From Rhodococcus sp. AW25M09 (GTDB lineage Bacteria; Actinomycetota; Actinomycetes; Mycobacteriales; Mycobacteriaceae), in the NCBI RefSeq assembly GCF_000333955.1, contig NZ_CAPS01000056.1, positions 1 through 64,000 on the forward strand: 64,000 nt of DNA, in the 5' to 3' direction. Positions within the stretch are counted from its first letter, which is position 1. Every line of letters starts with the position of its first letter. Made by a program: the position numbers and the translations under genes. Of the stretch, positions 1 to 8,355 are shown one piece after another. A model generated the notes under the pieces. That model was not told the origin of the DNA. It worked only from the letters and a program-made list of their open reading frames with translations, and searched no databases.

Positions 1-827
1 CGGTCGACGGCACCCCAGACCCGCGCAGCCCCGCCAAGCGCAGAGCCGACGCGTTCGGGCAGATCCTCGACCACTACCTCTCCTCCAGCGACCGCCCCAC
101 CGAAGGCGGCGACAAACCCCACGTCAACCTCCACATCAACCTCCGCGACCTCACCGACCTCCGCGGCACCGCAGCAGGTGCAGCAGGTGCAGCAGGCAAT
201 GACAGCGGCGGTGGCAGTGGCAGTGGCAGTGGCGATGATTGCGGCAGCGCTGCCGGACCGACCCCTGATCGCGGCGCGTATCGGGACCTGTTCGGTGACG
301 GCAGTTCTGTCGGCTGGCTGCCCTGGATGGGACCGCTCTCGCGCAACACCTCCCGACAACTCGCCTGCGACTGCATCCTCACCGCCATCGTCATGGACGA
401 GGAAGGCAACCCACTCAACCTCGCTCGCACCGCCCGCACCGTCACCGCAAAACAGAAACGCGCATTGACAGCGCGCGATCACGGCTGCGCGTTCCCCGGC
501 TGCGGGAAGCCCGCCGCCTGGACAGAGGGGCATCATATTTGGCATTGGGGCGACGGCGGACCCACCGACATGAACAACCTCGTTCTCCTCTGCGGATTCC
601 ACCACCGACTCATCCACCACTCGGACTGGGAAGTGTTCATCGGCACCGACAACCACCCCTGGTTCATACCCCCGGCCACCGTCGACCCCACCGGCAACCC
701 CGACAATCCCACGCCCGAGCAGGCCCCCACATCGCCTGAACCGCCTTACCTGAGCGACCCCGAAAACAACACCAGCCCCGCACCGAGAACACGGTGCGGG
801 GCCGGAAGAGTTTCTTCGACAGTCTGA
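1..827 (+). CDS. HNH endonuclease-like protein with DUF222 remnant, 5' truncated
   Basis: The reading frame is open from base 3, so the start lies outside the window; about 274 residues are visible. The upstream part resembles the end of the DUF222 (13E12 repeat) domain. A Gly/Ser/Ala-rich linker follows, with a GCAGCAGG(T/C) triplication at 171-197. The HNH domain runs from about residue 150 to 205 of the visible part: a CAFPGC cysteine pair, GHHIWHW, a DMNNLVLLC stretch and FHHRLIH. These proteins occur in many copies in mycolic-acid actinobacteria and are presumed metal-dependent nucleases of unknown substrate. The tail is Pro-rich and its last codons overlap a terminator hairpin. Confidence 0.9.
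   Translation, partial: VDGTPDPRSPAKRRADAFGQILDHYLSSSDRPTEGGDKPHVNLHINLRDLTDLRGTAAGAAGAAGNDSGGGSGSGSGDDCGSAAGPTPDRGAYRDLFGDGSSVGWLPWMGPLSRNTSRQLACDCILTAIVMDEEGNPLNLARTARTVTAKQKRALTARDHGCAFPGCGKPAAWTEGHHIWHWGDGGPTDMNNLVLLCGFHHRLIHHSDWEVFIGTDNHPWFIPPATVDPTGNPDNPTPEQAPTSPEPPYLSDPENNTSPAPRTRCGAGRVSSTV
775..802. terminator. Bidirectional hairpin between HNH gene and dapD
   Basis: A perfect 11-bp inverted repeat, GCCCCGCACCG and CGGTGCGGGGC, with a 6-base loop lies inside the last 18 codons of the HNH gene. A TTTCTT stretch follows on the plus strand. It sits 44 bases beyond the end of dapD on the other strand, so it could stop both transcripts. The call rests on structure alone. Confidence 0.7.
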
Positions 828-845
828 TTCGACTGGATCGGGCTC

Positions 846-1799
846 TCAGTCGTTGGCGTGCAACGCCGCGTTCAGTTCGACGCCGGTGCCCTTCCACGGC
901 ACCACCTCGACCGCGCCCGAGACAGAATTGCGTCGGAACAACACGTTGGACTTGCCGGTCAGAGTCGCCGCCTTCACCACAGTTCCATCTGGGCCGACAA
1001 CCTTGGTGCCGGCAGTGATGTAGAGCCCGGCTTCGACTACACAGTCGTCGCCGAGAGAAATGCCGAGCCCGGAGTTCGCACCGAGCAGGCAGCTCTTCCC
1101 GACGGAGATGACGTTCTTGCCGCCACCGGACAACGTGCCCATGATCGACGCGCCGCCGCCCACGTCGGAACCGTCGCCCACCACGACGCCCGCGGAGATG
1201 CGTCCCTCGACCATCGAGTTTCCGAGAGTTCCTGCGTTGAAGTTGACGAAGCCCTCGTGCATGACCGTCGTTCCGCTGGCCAGGTGGGCACCGAGACGAA
1301 CACGGTCGGCGTCGGCGATTCGAACCCCGGTGGGAACGACGTAGTCGACCAGGCGCGGGAACTTGTCGACGCCGTACACGGTCACATGACCGCGGGCACG
1401 AAGCTTCGCGCGCACCGTCTCGAAACCGTCGACCGCGGCGGGGCCGAAGTTGGTCCAGACCACATTGGCCAGCAAACCGAACACTCCGTCGAGGTTCTGC
1501 CCGTGTGGCTGAACCAATCGGTGCGAGAGCAGATGCAATCGCAGATACGCGTCGTGCGCGTCGGTGGGGGCGTCGTCGAGCGATGCGATGCTGGTGCGCA
1601 CTGCGACTACCTCGACGCCGCGCGCCTCGTCGGGCCCGACCAGAGCGGCCAACTCCTCGGGAATGTCGGACCCCTCGAGCCGGGTGGTGCCGGTCTCGAA
1701 GCCCGACCCGAGCTCCGGGCTCGGAAACCAGGTGTCGAGAACGACACCCGACGTGGTGATGTTGGCAATACCTACTGCTGATGCTCCCTGTGCGCTCAC
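846..1799 (-). CDS. dapD: 2,3,4,5-tetrahydropyridine-2,6-dicarboxylate N-succinyltransferase
   Basis: A 317-residue protein of the actinobacterial DapD type. It transfers succinate from succinyl-CoA to tetrahydrodipicolinate in the succinylase branch of meso-diaminopimelate and lysine synthesis, supplying peptidoglycan. The C-terminal half shows hexapeptide-repeat left-handed beta-helix sequence, for example [20 protein letters not shown] and [16 protein letters not shown], with the conserved [13 protein letters not shown] segment. Start is GTG at 1799, with a TATTCT box seven bases upstream that suggests a leaderless message. dapE, the later step of the same branch, lies 1.3 kb away on the opposite strand, as in mycobacteria. 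Confidence 0.95.
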   Translation of the reverse strand: MSAQGASAVGIANITTSGVVLDTWFPSPELGSGFETGTTRLEGSDIPEELAALVGPDEARGVEVVAVRTSIASLDDAPTDAHDAYLRLHLLSHRLVQPHGQNLDGVFGLLANVVWTNFGPAAVDGFETVRAKLRARGHVTVYGVDKFPRLVDYVVPTGVRIADADRVRLGAHLASGTTVMHEGFVNFNAGTLGNSMVEGRISAGVVVGDGSDVGGGASIMGTLSGGGKNVISVGKSCLLGANSGLGISLGDDCVVEAGLYITAGTKVVGPDGTVVKAATLTGKSNVLFRRNSVSGAVEVVPWKGTGVELNAALHAND

Positions 1800-1806
1800 G
1801 GCACGA

Positions 1807-1812
1807 AGAATA
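1807..1812 (-). promoter_or_regulatory. Predicted leaderless -10 box of dapD
   Basis: TATTCT on the minus strand, separated by exactly seven bases from the GTG start. No Shine-Dalgarno run is visible between them. Prediction from spacing only. Confidence 0.45.
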
Positions 1813-1965
1813 CGCGGTGGGTCCGGTGAGCGGATCCGCCCACCATCACGGGAGCGCCGACTGTTTCTGGACTCGGATCCCGATCCGGCGTCGGTTCGTT
1901 ACCGATTCGACTGTCGAGTGTGATCGCATCGGGATGCAGGTGGTCGGGAAGGTGTCGGCGCAGCT

Positions 1966-1979
1966 GACAGAGTTCTGTC
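1966..1979. repeat. Inverted repeat before a possible 47-residue ORF
   Basis: Perfect 6-2-6 palindrome GACAGAGTTCTGTC, one base before the ATG at 1981. It could be an operator or an RNA hairpin over the translation start. Short, so it may be chance. Confidence 0.3.
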
Positions 1980-1980
1980 G

Positions 1981-2124
1981 ATGACCACCCGCACCGGCTC
2001 GCGTAGTCGTGGAGCTGCAGCCGCAATGGCCGACGGTGTGTCGTTCACTGGATTGGTGACGACGCTGGCCACGACGATCATCCTCGGAATTGCGCTGGGT
2101 TTGGTTGTCACAGGCGCGTGGTAG
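1981..2124 (+). CDS. Possible small single-span membrane protein, 47 aa
   Basis: ATG to TAG open frame of 47 residues. The first 20 residues are Arg/Ala-rich and polar. Residues about 23-45 form one hydrophobic segment (LVTTLATTIILGIALGLVV), so a single membrane span is plausible. It lies in the gap between dapD and the beta-propeller gene, on the strand of the latter. An internal ATG at 2026 has GGAG about 11 bases upstream and could be the true start, giving 32 residues. I do not recognise it; real gene status is uncertain. Confidence 0.35.
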   Translation: MTTRTGSRSRGAAAAMADGVSFTGLVTTLATTIILGIALGLVVTGAW

Positions 2125-2169
2125 ACAAGCCCATCGGCTGACAGGGGGTCGCCGGGGGTGGGGAGTGCC

Positions 2170-3111
2170 ATGAATTCGAGCAAGACCGGACGTATGCGTT
2201 CGGCCGTGACGGTTGTCGCTGCGGTGCTGATGTCTGTGAGCAGCGTCGTCGGTTCCGGCACCGCGGCTGCTGCTCCCGATTGTGCCGCGGTCGGAGGGCG
2301 TTCGGCGGTGGTTGCGAAAATTCCCGGGTCAGCTCTGGAAGGGCTGGCCGTGGACGCCTCGGGACGCGCCTACGTCACCGACATCGTGTCGGGCCGGGTG
2401 TACCGAATCGACGCGCCCGGGCAGCCTGCGTACCCGATCGCGAAAGTTCCGAGTGGCGGCGGTGGAGCTCTTGCCTGGATGCCGGACGGCACCCTGCTGG
2501 TCGGCTACGGTGCCGACCCCCGCGTTTTCGTAGGCGACCTCGTCAAGGCTGCGGGCATCGTTCGACTCGACGTCGAGTCGCTGGTCGTCACTCCGTTCGC
2601 GACGGGTTTGAGTGCAGCCAACGGACTTGCCGTTGCCGCGGACGGGACCGTCTACGCCACCAACGACTTCGGCTCGCTCATCGGTCGGATCGGCCCCGAC
2701 GGTTCCGTCGACCCGGCTTGGGCGCGCTTTCCGAGTGCCAACGGAGCGGTGCTCGATGCCGCCGGGCAGTACCTCTACGTCTCGCGAACGTTCGTGAACC
2801 CGGGCGTCAGCCGAATCCCCATCGCGAATCCATCTGCGCCGCAGAGCCTGCTGAACCTGTCCGGTCTCGATTCCTTCGCTGCTCCGGACGGTCTGACCCT
2901 CGATGACGCCGGACGCCCCGTAATACCGCTCAATGCGGGCGGTTCCGTCGTCCGGATCGACTCACCCGGGTCCACGTGCGTGATCGGTACCGGAACTCGG
3001 TTGACCAGTGTTGTCGTGTATGGACGTTCCGAGCAGGGCTTTTCGAGCGGGAGATTGTTCGGCGCAGGATTCGACGGCGTGGTCCGAGAGATTCCGGGGC
3101 CCACGGCCTAG
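2170..3111 (+). CDS. Secreted SMP-30/gluconolactonase-like beta-propeller protein
   Basis: About 313 residues. The N-terminus is a typical Sec signal: basic SSKTGRMR, a hydrophobic stretch, then an Ala-rich site ending near GTAAAAPDC. The mature part contains repeated strand motifs such as [32 protein letters not shown] and [15 protein letters not shown], typical of NHL/SMP-30 six-bladed propellers. The ATG at 2170 is chosen because GGGGAG lies four bases upstream; a GTG at 2158 is in frame but lacks this. The substrate is unknown. The family includes lactonases and also non-catalytic scaffolds, so an enzymatic role is inference. Confidence 0.75.
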   Translation: MNSSKTGRMRSAVTVVAAVLMSVSSVVGSGTAAAAPDCAAVGGRSAVVAKIPGSALEGLAVDASGRAYVTDIVSGRVYRIDAPGQPAYPIAKVPSGGGGALAWMPDGTLLVGYGADPRVFVGDLVKAAGIVRLDVESLVVTPFATGLSAANGLAVAADGTVYATNDFGSLIGRIGPDGSVDPAWARFPSANGAVLDAAGQYLYVSRTFVNPGVSRIPIANPSAPQSLLNLSGLDSFAAPDGLTLDDAGRPVIPLNAGGSVVRIDSPGSTCVIGTGTRLTSVVVYGRSEQGFSSGRLFGAGFDGVVREIPGPTA

Positions 3112-3114
3112 GGT
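3109..3114 (+). promoter_or_regulatory. Predicted leaderless -10 box of dapE
   Basis: TAGGGT, seven bases before the GTG at 3122 and overlapping the TAG stop of the preceding gene. No ribosome-binding purine run lies between box and start. Confidence 0.45.
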
Positions 3115-3121
3115 TGTCGCC

Positions 3122-4207
3122 GTGACGCTCGATTTGCATGCCGACCCGATAGACCTCACCGCGGCGCTGGTGGATATCCCCAGTGTCAGTGAGGACGAAT
3201 CACGCATCGCCGACGAGGTGGAGCAGGCACTTCGCGCGCAGACTGCGGGTTTCGAGATCATTCGTAGCGGCAACGCAGTCCTGGCCAGAACCAATCGTGG
3301 ACTGGGGTCTCGGGTCATGCTTGCCGGTCACCTCGACACGGTGCCCATTGCCGACAACGTGCCGTCGAGGCGGGAGCACGACAGTGCCGAGGGGGACATC
3401 CTGCACGGATGCGGAACCGTCGATATGAAGTCGGGTGACGCAGTGTTCTTGCATCTCGCGGCCACGATCGACAACCCCGCGCACGATCTGACCCTGGTGT
3501 TCTACGACTGCGAGGAGATCGCGGCCGCACGTAATGGACTCGGCCGTATCGAACGAGAGCTGCCCGAGTGGCTCGACGCCGACGTCGCCATCCTGGGCGA
3601 GCCATCCGGTGGTTTCATCGAGGCCGGTTGCCAAGGGACGCTGAGGGTTCGGCTCACGGCGTCGGGAACGCGGGCGCACAGTGCCCGTTCCTGGCTGGGA
3701 GACAACGCAATTCACAAATTCGGTGCAGCTCTCAATCGGCTCGCCGCCTACCGAGCCCGCACCGTCGACATCGACGGATGCGAGTATCGCGAAGGTTTGC
3801 AAGCGGTTCGGATATCCGGTGGGGTTGCCGGAAACGTCGTTCCCGACGCCGCCGAGCTCGACGTGAACTTCCGGTTCGCACCGGATCGCTCCGTCGACGA
3901 GGCCGTCGAGCATGTTCGTGAGGTGGTCCAGGGACTCGATCTGGGGTTCGAGGTCACCGACTCGTCACCGGGCGCTCTGCCCGGTCTGAACCGACCTGCG
4001 GCGGCCGCCCTCATCGAGGCTGCGGGCGGCCAGTTTCGGGCCAAGTACGGCTGGACCGACGTCTCCCGGTTCTCGGCGCTCGGTATCCCTGCGGTCAACT
4101 ACGGGCCCGGCGATCCCAACCTCGCCCACAAGCGTGATGAGCGCGTCCCGGTCGAGCAGATCACGCACGTCACCCAGGTTCTCCGGAGCTACCTCTCCGC
4201 CGGATAA
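3122..4207 (+). CDS. dapE: Succinyl-diaminopimelate desuccinylase
   Basis: A 361-residue M20-family metallopeptidase that hydrolyses N-succinyl-LL-diaminopimelate to LL-diaminopimelate and succinate. Metal ligands are visible in order: His of AGHLDTVP, Asp of GTVDMKSGD, the Glu pair of YDCEEIAA, Glu of ILGEPSGG and His near the end in LAHKRDE. The family dimerisation insert lies in the middle third. A frame open further upstream overlaps the preceding gene. GTG 3122 is preferred because the protein then begins like its relatives and has a TAGGGT box seven bases upstream. Confidence 0.95.
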   Translation: MTLDLHADPIDLTAALVDIPSVSEDESRIADEVEQALRAQTAGFEIIRSGNAVLARTNRGLGSRVMLAGHLDTVPIADNVPSRREHDSAEGDILHGCGTVDMKSGDAVFLHLAATIDNPAHDLTLVFYDCEEIAAARNGLGRIERELPEWLDADVAILGEPSGGFIEAGCQGTLRVRLTASGTRAHSARSWLGDNAIHKFGAALNRLAAYRARTVDIDGCEYREGLQAVRISGGVAGNVVPDAAELDVNFRFAPDRSVDEAVEHVREVVQGLDLGFEVTDSSPGALPGLNRPAAAALIEAAGGQFRAKYGWTDVSRFSALGIPAVNYGPGDPNLAHKRDERVPVEQITHVTQVLRSYLSAG

Positions 4208-4210
4208 CCT
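4205..4210 (+). promoter_or_regulatory. Predicted leaderless -10 box of first LOG gene
   Basis: TAACCT, seven bases upstream of the ATG at 4218, overlapping the stop codon of dapE. No Shine-Dalgarno sequence is visible. Confidence 0.45.
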
Positions 4211-4217
4211 GAACGCC

Positions 4218-5006
4218 ATGAACAGCGTCGAGGGAACCGGCAGTTTCGAGGGACACAGCAGTTTCGAGGGACACAGCAGCGAGAAGTCTGCCAAGCACAA
4301 AGGATCCGTTGTCCTGCGGCGCGGCCGGAACACCGAAACGTCCACCTCCGATCAACGCCTGCTCGACGAGCGTGGAACCGGAAACTGGATTCACTCCGAT
4401 ACCTGGCGCGTACTACGCATCCAGAGCGAATTCGTCGAAGGATTCGGTGCGCTCGCCGAGGTACCCAAAGCTGTGACGGTATTCGGTTCGGCGCGCACCC
4501 CCGTCGACCATCCTGAATACGCGCGAGCCCGGCAGCTCGGAGCAGCTCTCGCCCAGGAGGGTTTCGCAGTCATCACCGGAGGTGGCCCCGGCGCGATGGA
4601 AGGGGCCAACCGCGGTGCCTGCGAGGCCGACGGCTACTCGATCGGACTGGGCATCGAGCTCCCGTTCGAGCAAGGTCTCAACGAGTGGGTCGATCTGGGC
4701 GTCAATTTTCGCTACTTCTTCGTCCGCAAGACCATGTTCGTCAAGTACTCCCAGGCATTCGTCTGCCTGCCCGGCGGCTTCGGTACCCTCGACGAACTCT
4801 TCGAAGCGCTGACCCTGGTACAGACGGCCAAGGTGACCAAGTTCCCGATCGTGTTGTTGGGCAAAGACTTCTGGTCTGGACTGCTCGATTGGATCAAAAC
4901 TACTCTCGTGAAAGAAGGCAAGGTGTCCGAGAAGGACCTCGACCTCATCCACTGCACCGACAGCGTCGACGAGGCCGTCCGCATCGTCCGCGAGGCACAG
5001 CAATGA
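4218..5006 (+). CDS. LOG family protein (cytokinin riboside 5'-monophosphate phosphoribohydrolase type), long form
   Basis: 262 residues. A polar N-terminal extension of about 60 residues contains a duplicated SFEGHS. A Rossmann-type lysine-decarboxylase-like/LOG domain follows. Diagnostic motifs are GGGPGAMEGANRGA and PGGFGTLDELFE, which form the nucleotide site in LOG phosphoribohydrolases; these cleave ribose-5-phosphate from N6-modified AMP. The stop overlaps the start of a second LOG gene (ATGA), so the two are translationally coupled. The reaction is known for plant, Corynebacterium and mycobacterial relatives; the substrate here is inferred. Confidence 0.88.
   Translation: MNSVEGTGSFEGHSSFEGHSSEKSAKHKGSVVLRRGRNTETSTSDQRLLDERGTGNWIHSDTWRVLRIQSEFVEGFGALAEVPKAVTVFGSARTPVDHPEYARARQLGAALAQEGFAVITGGGPGAMEGANRGACEADGYSIGLGIELPFEQGLNEWVDLGVNFRYFFVRKTMFVKYSQAFVCLPGGFGTLDELFEALTLVQTAKVTKFPIVLLGKDFWSGLLDWIKTTLVKEGKVSEKDLDLIHCTDSVDEAVRIVREAQQ
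4242..4277 (+). repeat. 18-bp tandem duplication in LOG gene
   Basis: Two identical head-to-tail copies of AGTTTCGAGGGACACAGC, duplicating six residues in the disordered N-terminal extension. Confidence 0.95.
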
Positions 5007-5605
5007 GCGATCAGGCAGGGAACGATCAGTCAGGGAACGATCAGGCAGGAAACGACCGAGAGCGAACTGGGCTCAGTGTCTGCGTCTACTGCGCATCGGG
5101 GCCAGTGGACTCCAAGTTCATCGATTTGGCGGCGGAGGTCGGTACCGAGATCGGCAGGCGAGGCTGGCAGTTGGTGTCCGGTGGTGGCAACGTCTCGATG
5201 ATGGGCGCGGTGGCGGCGGCGACGCGAGCGGCGGGGGGCAACACCGTCGGCGTCATCCCGAAGGCTCTCGTGCACCGTGAGGTCGCCGACGTCGATGCCG
5301 ACGAACTGATCGTCACCGACACCATGCGCGAGCGTAAGAAGATCATGGAAGACCGCGCCGACGCATTCATCACGTTGCCCGGCGGTATCGGGACGCTCGA
5401 GGAGCTGTTCGAGACGTGGACTGCGGGCTACCTCGGGATGCACGGCAAGCCGATGGTGATGCTCGACCCGTTCGGGCATTTCGACGGAATGATGCAGTGG
5501 ATCGACGGGCTTCGAGCAACCGGATTCGTGCAACAGCGAGCGGTCGATGCATTGGTCAGGGCAACGACTGTCGATGCTGCACTGGATGCGTGCGCAACGT
5601 TGTGA
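5003..5605 (+). CDS. LOG family protein, short form (Rv1205-like)
   Basis: A 200-residue TIGR00730/LOG protein. After an N-terminal run of Gly-Asn-Asp repeats comes VCVYCASG, then SGGGNVSMMGAVA and PGGIGTLEELFE, the catalytic LOG signature. It starts with an ATG inside the TGA of the preceding LOG paralogue, a four-base overlap. By synteny this copy, not the long one, matches the mycobacterial LOG beside fadD6. The role is probably release of N6-modified adenine or salvage of a nucleotide monophosphate; physiological function is inferred. Confidence 0.9.
   Translation: MSDQAGNDQSGNDQAGNDRERTGLSVCVYCASGPVDSKFIDLAAEVGTEIGRRGWQLVSGGGNVSMMGAVAAATRAAGGNTVGVIPKALVHREVADVDADELIVTDTMRERKKIMEDRADAFITLPGGIGTLEELFETWTAGYLGMHGKPMVMLDPFGHFDGMMQWIDGLRATGFVQQRAVDALVRATTVDAALDACATL
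5009..5053 (+). repeat. 15-bp imperfect tandem repeat, three copies
   Basis: Three consecutive 15-bp units of the form GATCAG(G/T)CAGG(G/A)AAC encode Asp-Gln-(Ala/Ser)-Gly-Asn repeats at the N-terminus of the second LOG protein. Confidence 0.9.
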
Positions 5606-5647
5606 CAGTTCACGAACCGTGGCCTCGTGGTGAGCTCCTCAAAGTTG

Positions 5648-5666
5648 TTACTCTCAAGTAGGGTAA
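5648..5666. promoter_or_regulatory. Candidate operator upstream of fadD6
   Basis: Imperfect palindrome TTACTCTCAAGTAGGGTAA (TTAC-x-CT-N5-AG-x-GTAA), 31 bases before the fadD6 start. Such symmetry is typical of TetR-type fatty-acid regulators. No regulator is encoded nearby. Confidence 0.35.
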
Positions 5667-5697
5667 GAAATCTCACATAGTCTTTGAAGGGGAGTTC

Positions 5698-7473
5698 ATG
5701 GCTGTCGATGCCCGTCAGAAAATCGGAATGACCGACCTCGCGGTCGCGTTGCCGAAGATGGTGACGGAGGTACCGAGTCTGCTCAAAGGCCTGGCGGGAT
5801 TCACCCGCAAGCCCGATCACAAGGTGTCGATCGGTCTGATCTTCCAGGACGCTGCCGCCAAGCACAGCAGTCGCCCGTTCGTGCGGTTCGAGGGCGAGTC
5901 GACCTCCTACAAGGACGCGAACGAGCTGGTCAATCAGTACGCCGCAGTCTTCGTCGAACACGGGGTCGAGCGCGGTGACGTCGTCGGAGTACTGAGCAAG
6001 AACCGCCCCGAGGCGTTGTTCGCTGCGCTCGCTGCCGTCAAGCTCGGAGCCACCGCAGGAATGCTGAACTACAACCAGCGCGGCGACGTGCTCGAGCACA
6101 GCCTCGGGATTCTCGACGCCAAGGTTCTGGTTCTCGACGAGAACGCGCAGGAAGCTCTCGATTCTCTCGATGGGGAACCGAAGGTCGGAGTTGTGTTGCC
6201 GCTGGGGAAGCTGGCCGAGCTCGCTGAGAAGGCGTCGACGTCCAACCCGTCGGTCACCGCGGAGATCCAGGCCAAGGAGAAGGCGTTCTACATCTTCACT
6301 TCGGGCACCACAGGCATGCCGAAGGCGAGCCTGATGAGCCATTTCCGCTGGCTCAAGTCGATGTCCGGCTTGGGCAACATGGGCGTCCGACTGCGCAGCA
6401 ACGACGTGATCTACTGCTGCCTGCCGCTCTACCACAACAACGCATTGACGGTGACGCTGTCTTCGGTGCTTGCCGGCGGAGCGACCATGGCCATCGGCAA
6501 GCAGTTCTCGGTGAGCAATTTCTGGGACGACATTCGGGTCAACAAGGCCACGGCATTCACCTACATCGGTGAGCTGTGCCGCTACCTGCTGACGCAACCG
6601 AAGAAGAGCTCCGACCGCGACAACTCGGTGAAGCTGATCGTCGGCAACGGACTGCGCCCGGAGATCTGGGAAGAGTTCACCGAGCGATTCGGAATCTCCC
6701 GCGTTGCAGAGTTCTACGGTGCCAGCGAGTGCAATATCGCGTTCATCAACGCACTGAACATGAAGAAGACCGCAGGCATCTGCCCGCTTCCCTACGCCGT
6801 GGTGCAGTACGACGAGGAATCCGGAAAGGCCAAGCGTGGCCAGGACGGCAAGCTCCGCAAGGTCGGCAACGGGGAAATCGGACTGCTGCTGTCCAAGATC
6901 ACCGACCGGGCACCGTTCGATGGCTACTCCGACGACAACGCCACCGAAAAGAAGATGGTGCGCGACGGCTTCAAGGACGGCGACGCCTGGTTCGATACCG
7001 GCGACCTGGTCCGCAAGCAGGGCTGGATGCATGTCGCGTTCGTCGATCGTCTCGGTGACACTTTCCGCTGGAAGGGCGAGAACGTGGCCACCACTCAGGT
7101 GGAGGGTGCTCTCGGCGGGCACTCGGCAGTCGACGGTGCCGTCGTCTACGGCGTAGACATCGACGGAACCGATGGCAAGGCGGGCATGGCTGCGGTCACG
7201 CTGCGCGAAGGAGAGACCTTCGACGGTAAAGCGGTGGCCGAACACCTCTACGACAAGCTCCCGACCTACGCGGTGCCGCTGTTCGTCCGGGTGGTCGACA
7301 GCCTCGAACAGACCTCGACGTTCAAGAGCCAGAAAGTGGCTCTGCGCAAACTGGGTTACGAGGAGGACAGCGCCAGCGACCTGTACGTGCTGCGCGGCAA
7401 GTCCGGTGGCTACGAAAAGGCGTACGACGGTTACGTCGACGAGGTGGCGGCAGGTAAGGCACCCAAGGGTTAG
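5698..7473 (+). CDS. fadD6: Long-chain fatty acyl-CoA synthetase, FadD6-like
   Basis: A 591-residue ANL-superfamily ligase that activates fatty acids to acyl-CoA through acyl-AMP. Visible motifs: P-loop FYIFTSGTTGMPKAS near residue 200, the YGASECN segment, the WFDTGDL aspartate near 435 and RLGDTFRWKGENVATTQVE, the hinge typical of FATP/very-long-chain synthetases. The conserved C-terminal Lys region (STFKSQKVALRK) is present. Start ATG has GGGGAG four bases upstream. It precedes the folP2-gpgS pair as in mycobacteria. Chain-length preference cannot be read. Confidence 0.92.
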   Translation: MAVDARQKIGMTDLAVALPKMVTEVPSLLKGLAGFTRKPDHKVSIGLIFQDAAAKHSSRPFVRFEGESTSYKDANELVNQYAAVFVEHGVERGDVVGVLSKNRPEALFAALAAVKLGATAGMLNYNQRGDVLEHSLGILDAKVLVLDENAQEALDSLDGEPKVGVVLPLGKLAELAEKASTSNPSVTAEIQAKEKAFYIFTSGTTGMPKASLMSHFRWLKSMSGLGNMGVRLRSNDVIYCCLPLYHNNALTVTLSSVLAGGATMAIGKQFSVSNFWDDIRVNKATAFTYIGELCRYLLTQPKKSSDRDNSVKLIVGNGLRPEIWEEFTERFGISRVAEFYGASECNIAFINALNMKKTAGICPLPYAVVQYDEESGKAKRGQDGKLRKVGNGEIGLLLSKITDRAPFDGYSDDNATEKKMVRDGFKDGDAWFDTGDLVRKQGWMHVAFVDRLGDTFRWKGENVATTQVEGALGGHSAVDGAVVYGVDIDGTDGKAGMAAVTLREGETFDGKAVAEHLYDKLPTYAVPLFVRVVDSLEQTSTFKSQKVALRKLGYEEDSASDLYVLRGKSGGYEKAYDGYVDEVAAGKAPKG

Positions 7474-7494
7474 ACGCGTGCCACTATTGATTTC

Positions 7495-8355
7495 ATGAGC
7501 ACTCTCTGCGGCAAACCGGTTGCCGACGATCGCGCTTTGGTGATGGCGATCGTCAATCGCACCCCCGATTCGTTCTACGACGGGGGTGCGAATTTCACCG
7601 ATGATGCCGCGATGGCGTCGGTGCACCGGGCCGTCGCCGAGGGTGCCGACATGGTTGATATCGGCGGCGTGAAGGCCGGTCCCGGTGCCGTGGTCGATGC
7701 CGACGAGGAAATCCGTCGCGTCGTTCCGTTCGTCGAGGCCATCCGGGACGCATATCCGGAGTTGCTGATCAGTGTCGATACCTGGCGCAGCGAGGTCGCC
7801 CGGTTGGCGTGCGGAGTCGGCGCGGATCTGATCAACGACACATGGGCCGGGGCAGATCCCGAATTGGTGCGTGTTGCGGCGGCCGAGGGGGTCGGCATCG
7901 TCTGCTCGCACACCGGAGGTGCGGTGCCGCGGACCCGTCCGTACCGAGTTCGGTACGCCGATGTGGTGGCGGATGTGATCGCAGAAGTGACCGCAGCCGC
8001 CGAGAACGCTGTCGCGGAGGGGGTGAGGAAGGATTCGATCCTCATCGATCCGACGCACGATTTCGGGAAAAACACCTTTCACGGGCTCGAGTTGTTGCGG
8101 CGCGTGGACGATCTTGTAAACACCGGGTGGCCTGTGCTCATGGCGCTGAGCAACAAGGACTTCGTGGGCGAGACTCTAGGGGTAGAACTCGCCGACCGGT
8201 TGGAGGGAACATTGGCAGCGACAGCATTGGCCGCAGCAGGCGGAGCACGAATGTTCCGGGTGCACGAGGTTGCGTCGACCAGAAGAGTCGTCGATATGGT
8301 GGCGGCGATCCAGGGCCTTCGAGCCCCGGCGCGGACGGTCAGGGGTCTGGCATGA
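7495..8355 (+). CDS. folP2: Dihydropteroate synthase paralogue, FolP2-like
   Basis: A 286-residue TIM-barrel protein of the pterin-binding family, with MAIVNRTPDSFYDGG at the N-terminus and DPTHDFGKNT and ALSNKDF later. True dihydropteroate synthase has DIGGESTRPG for p-aminobenzoate. Here the segment reads DIGGVKAGPG, so folate activity is doubtful; mycobacterial FolP2 is likewise reported to lack it. Its stop overlaps the gpgS start (ATGA), suggesting a role tied to glucosylglycerate or methylglucose polysaccharide synthesis. That link is inference from coupling. Confidence 0.88.
   Translation: MSTLCGKPVADDRALVMAIVNRTPDSFYDGGANFTDDAAMASVHRAVAEGADMVDIGGVKAGPGAVVDADEEIRRVVPFVEAIRDAYPELLISVDTWRSEVARLACGVGADLINDTWAGADPELVRVAAAEGVGIVCSHTGGAVPRTRPYRVRYADVVADVIAEVTAAAENAVAEGVRKDSILIDPTHDFGKNTFHGLELLRRVDDLVNTGWPVLMALSNKDFVGETLGVELADRLEGTLAATALAAAGGARMFRVHEVASTRRVVDMVAAIQGLRAPARTVRGLA

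Noticed and set aside
1..827. HNH/DUF222 gene as part of a mobile element or restriction system
   Set aside because: No methylase, transposase or inverted ends are nearby, and this family is a common resident gene type in mycolata.
4218..5605. Plant-virulence (fas-type) cytokinin cluster
   Set aside because: No isopentenyltransferase, P450 or other fas genes; LOG genes at this locus are ordinary in mycolic-acid actinobacteria.
5428..8082. Very long open frame on the minus strand opposite fadD6 and folP2
   Set aside because: It mirrors two confidently identified genes, has no recognisable domain and is His/Arg/Asp-rich as expected for an antisense frame in high-GC DNA.
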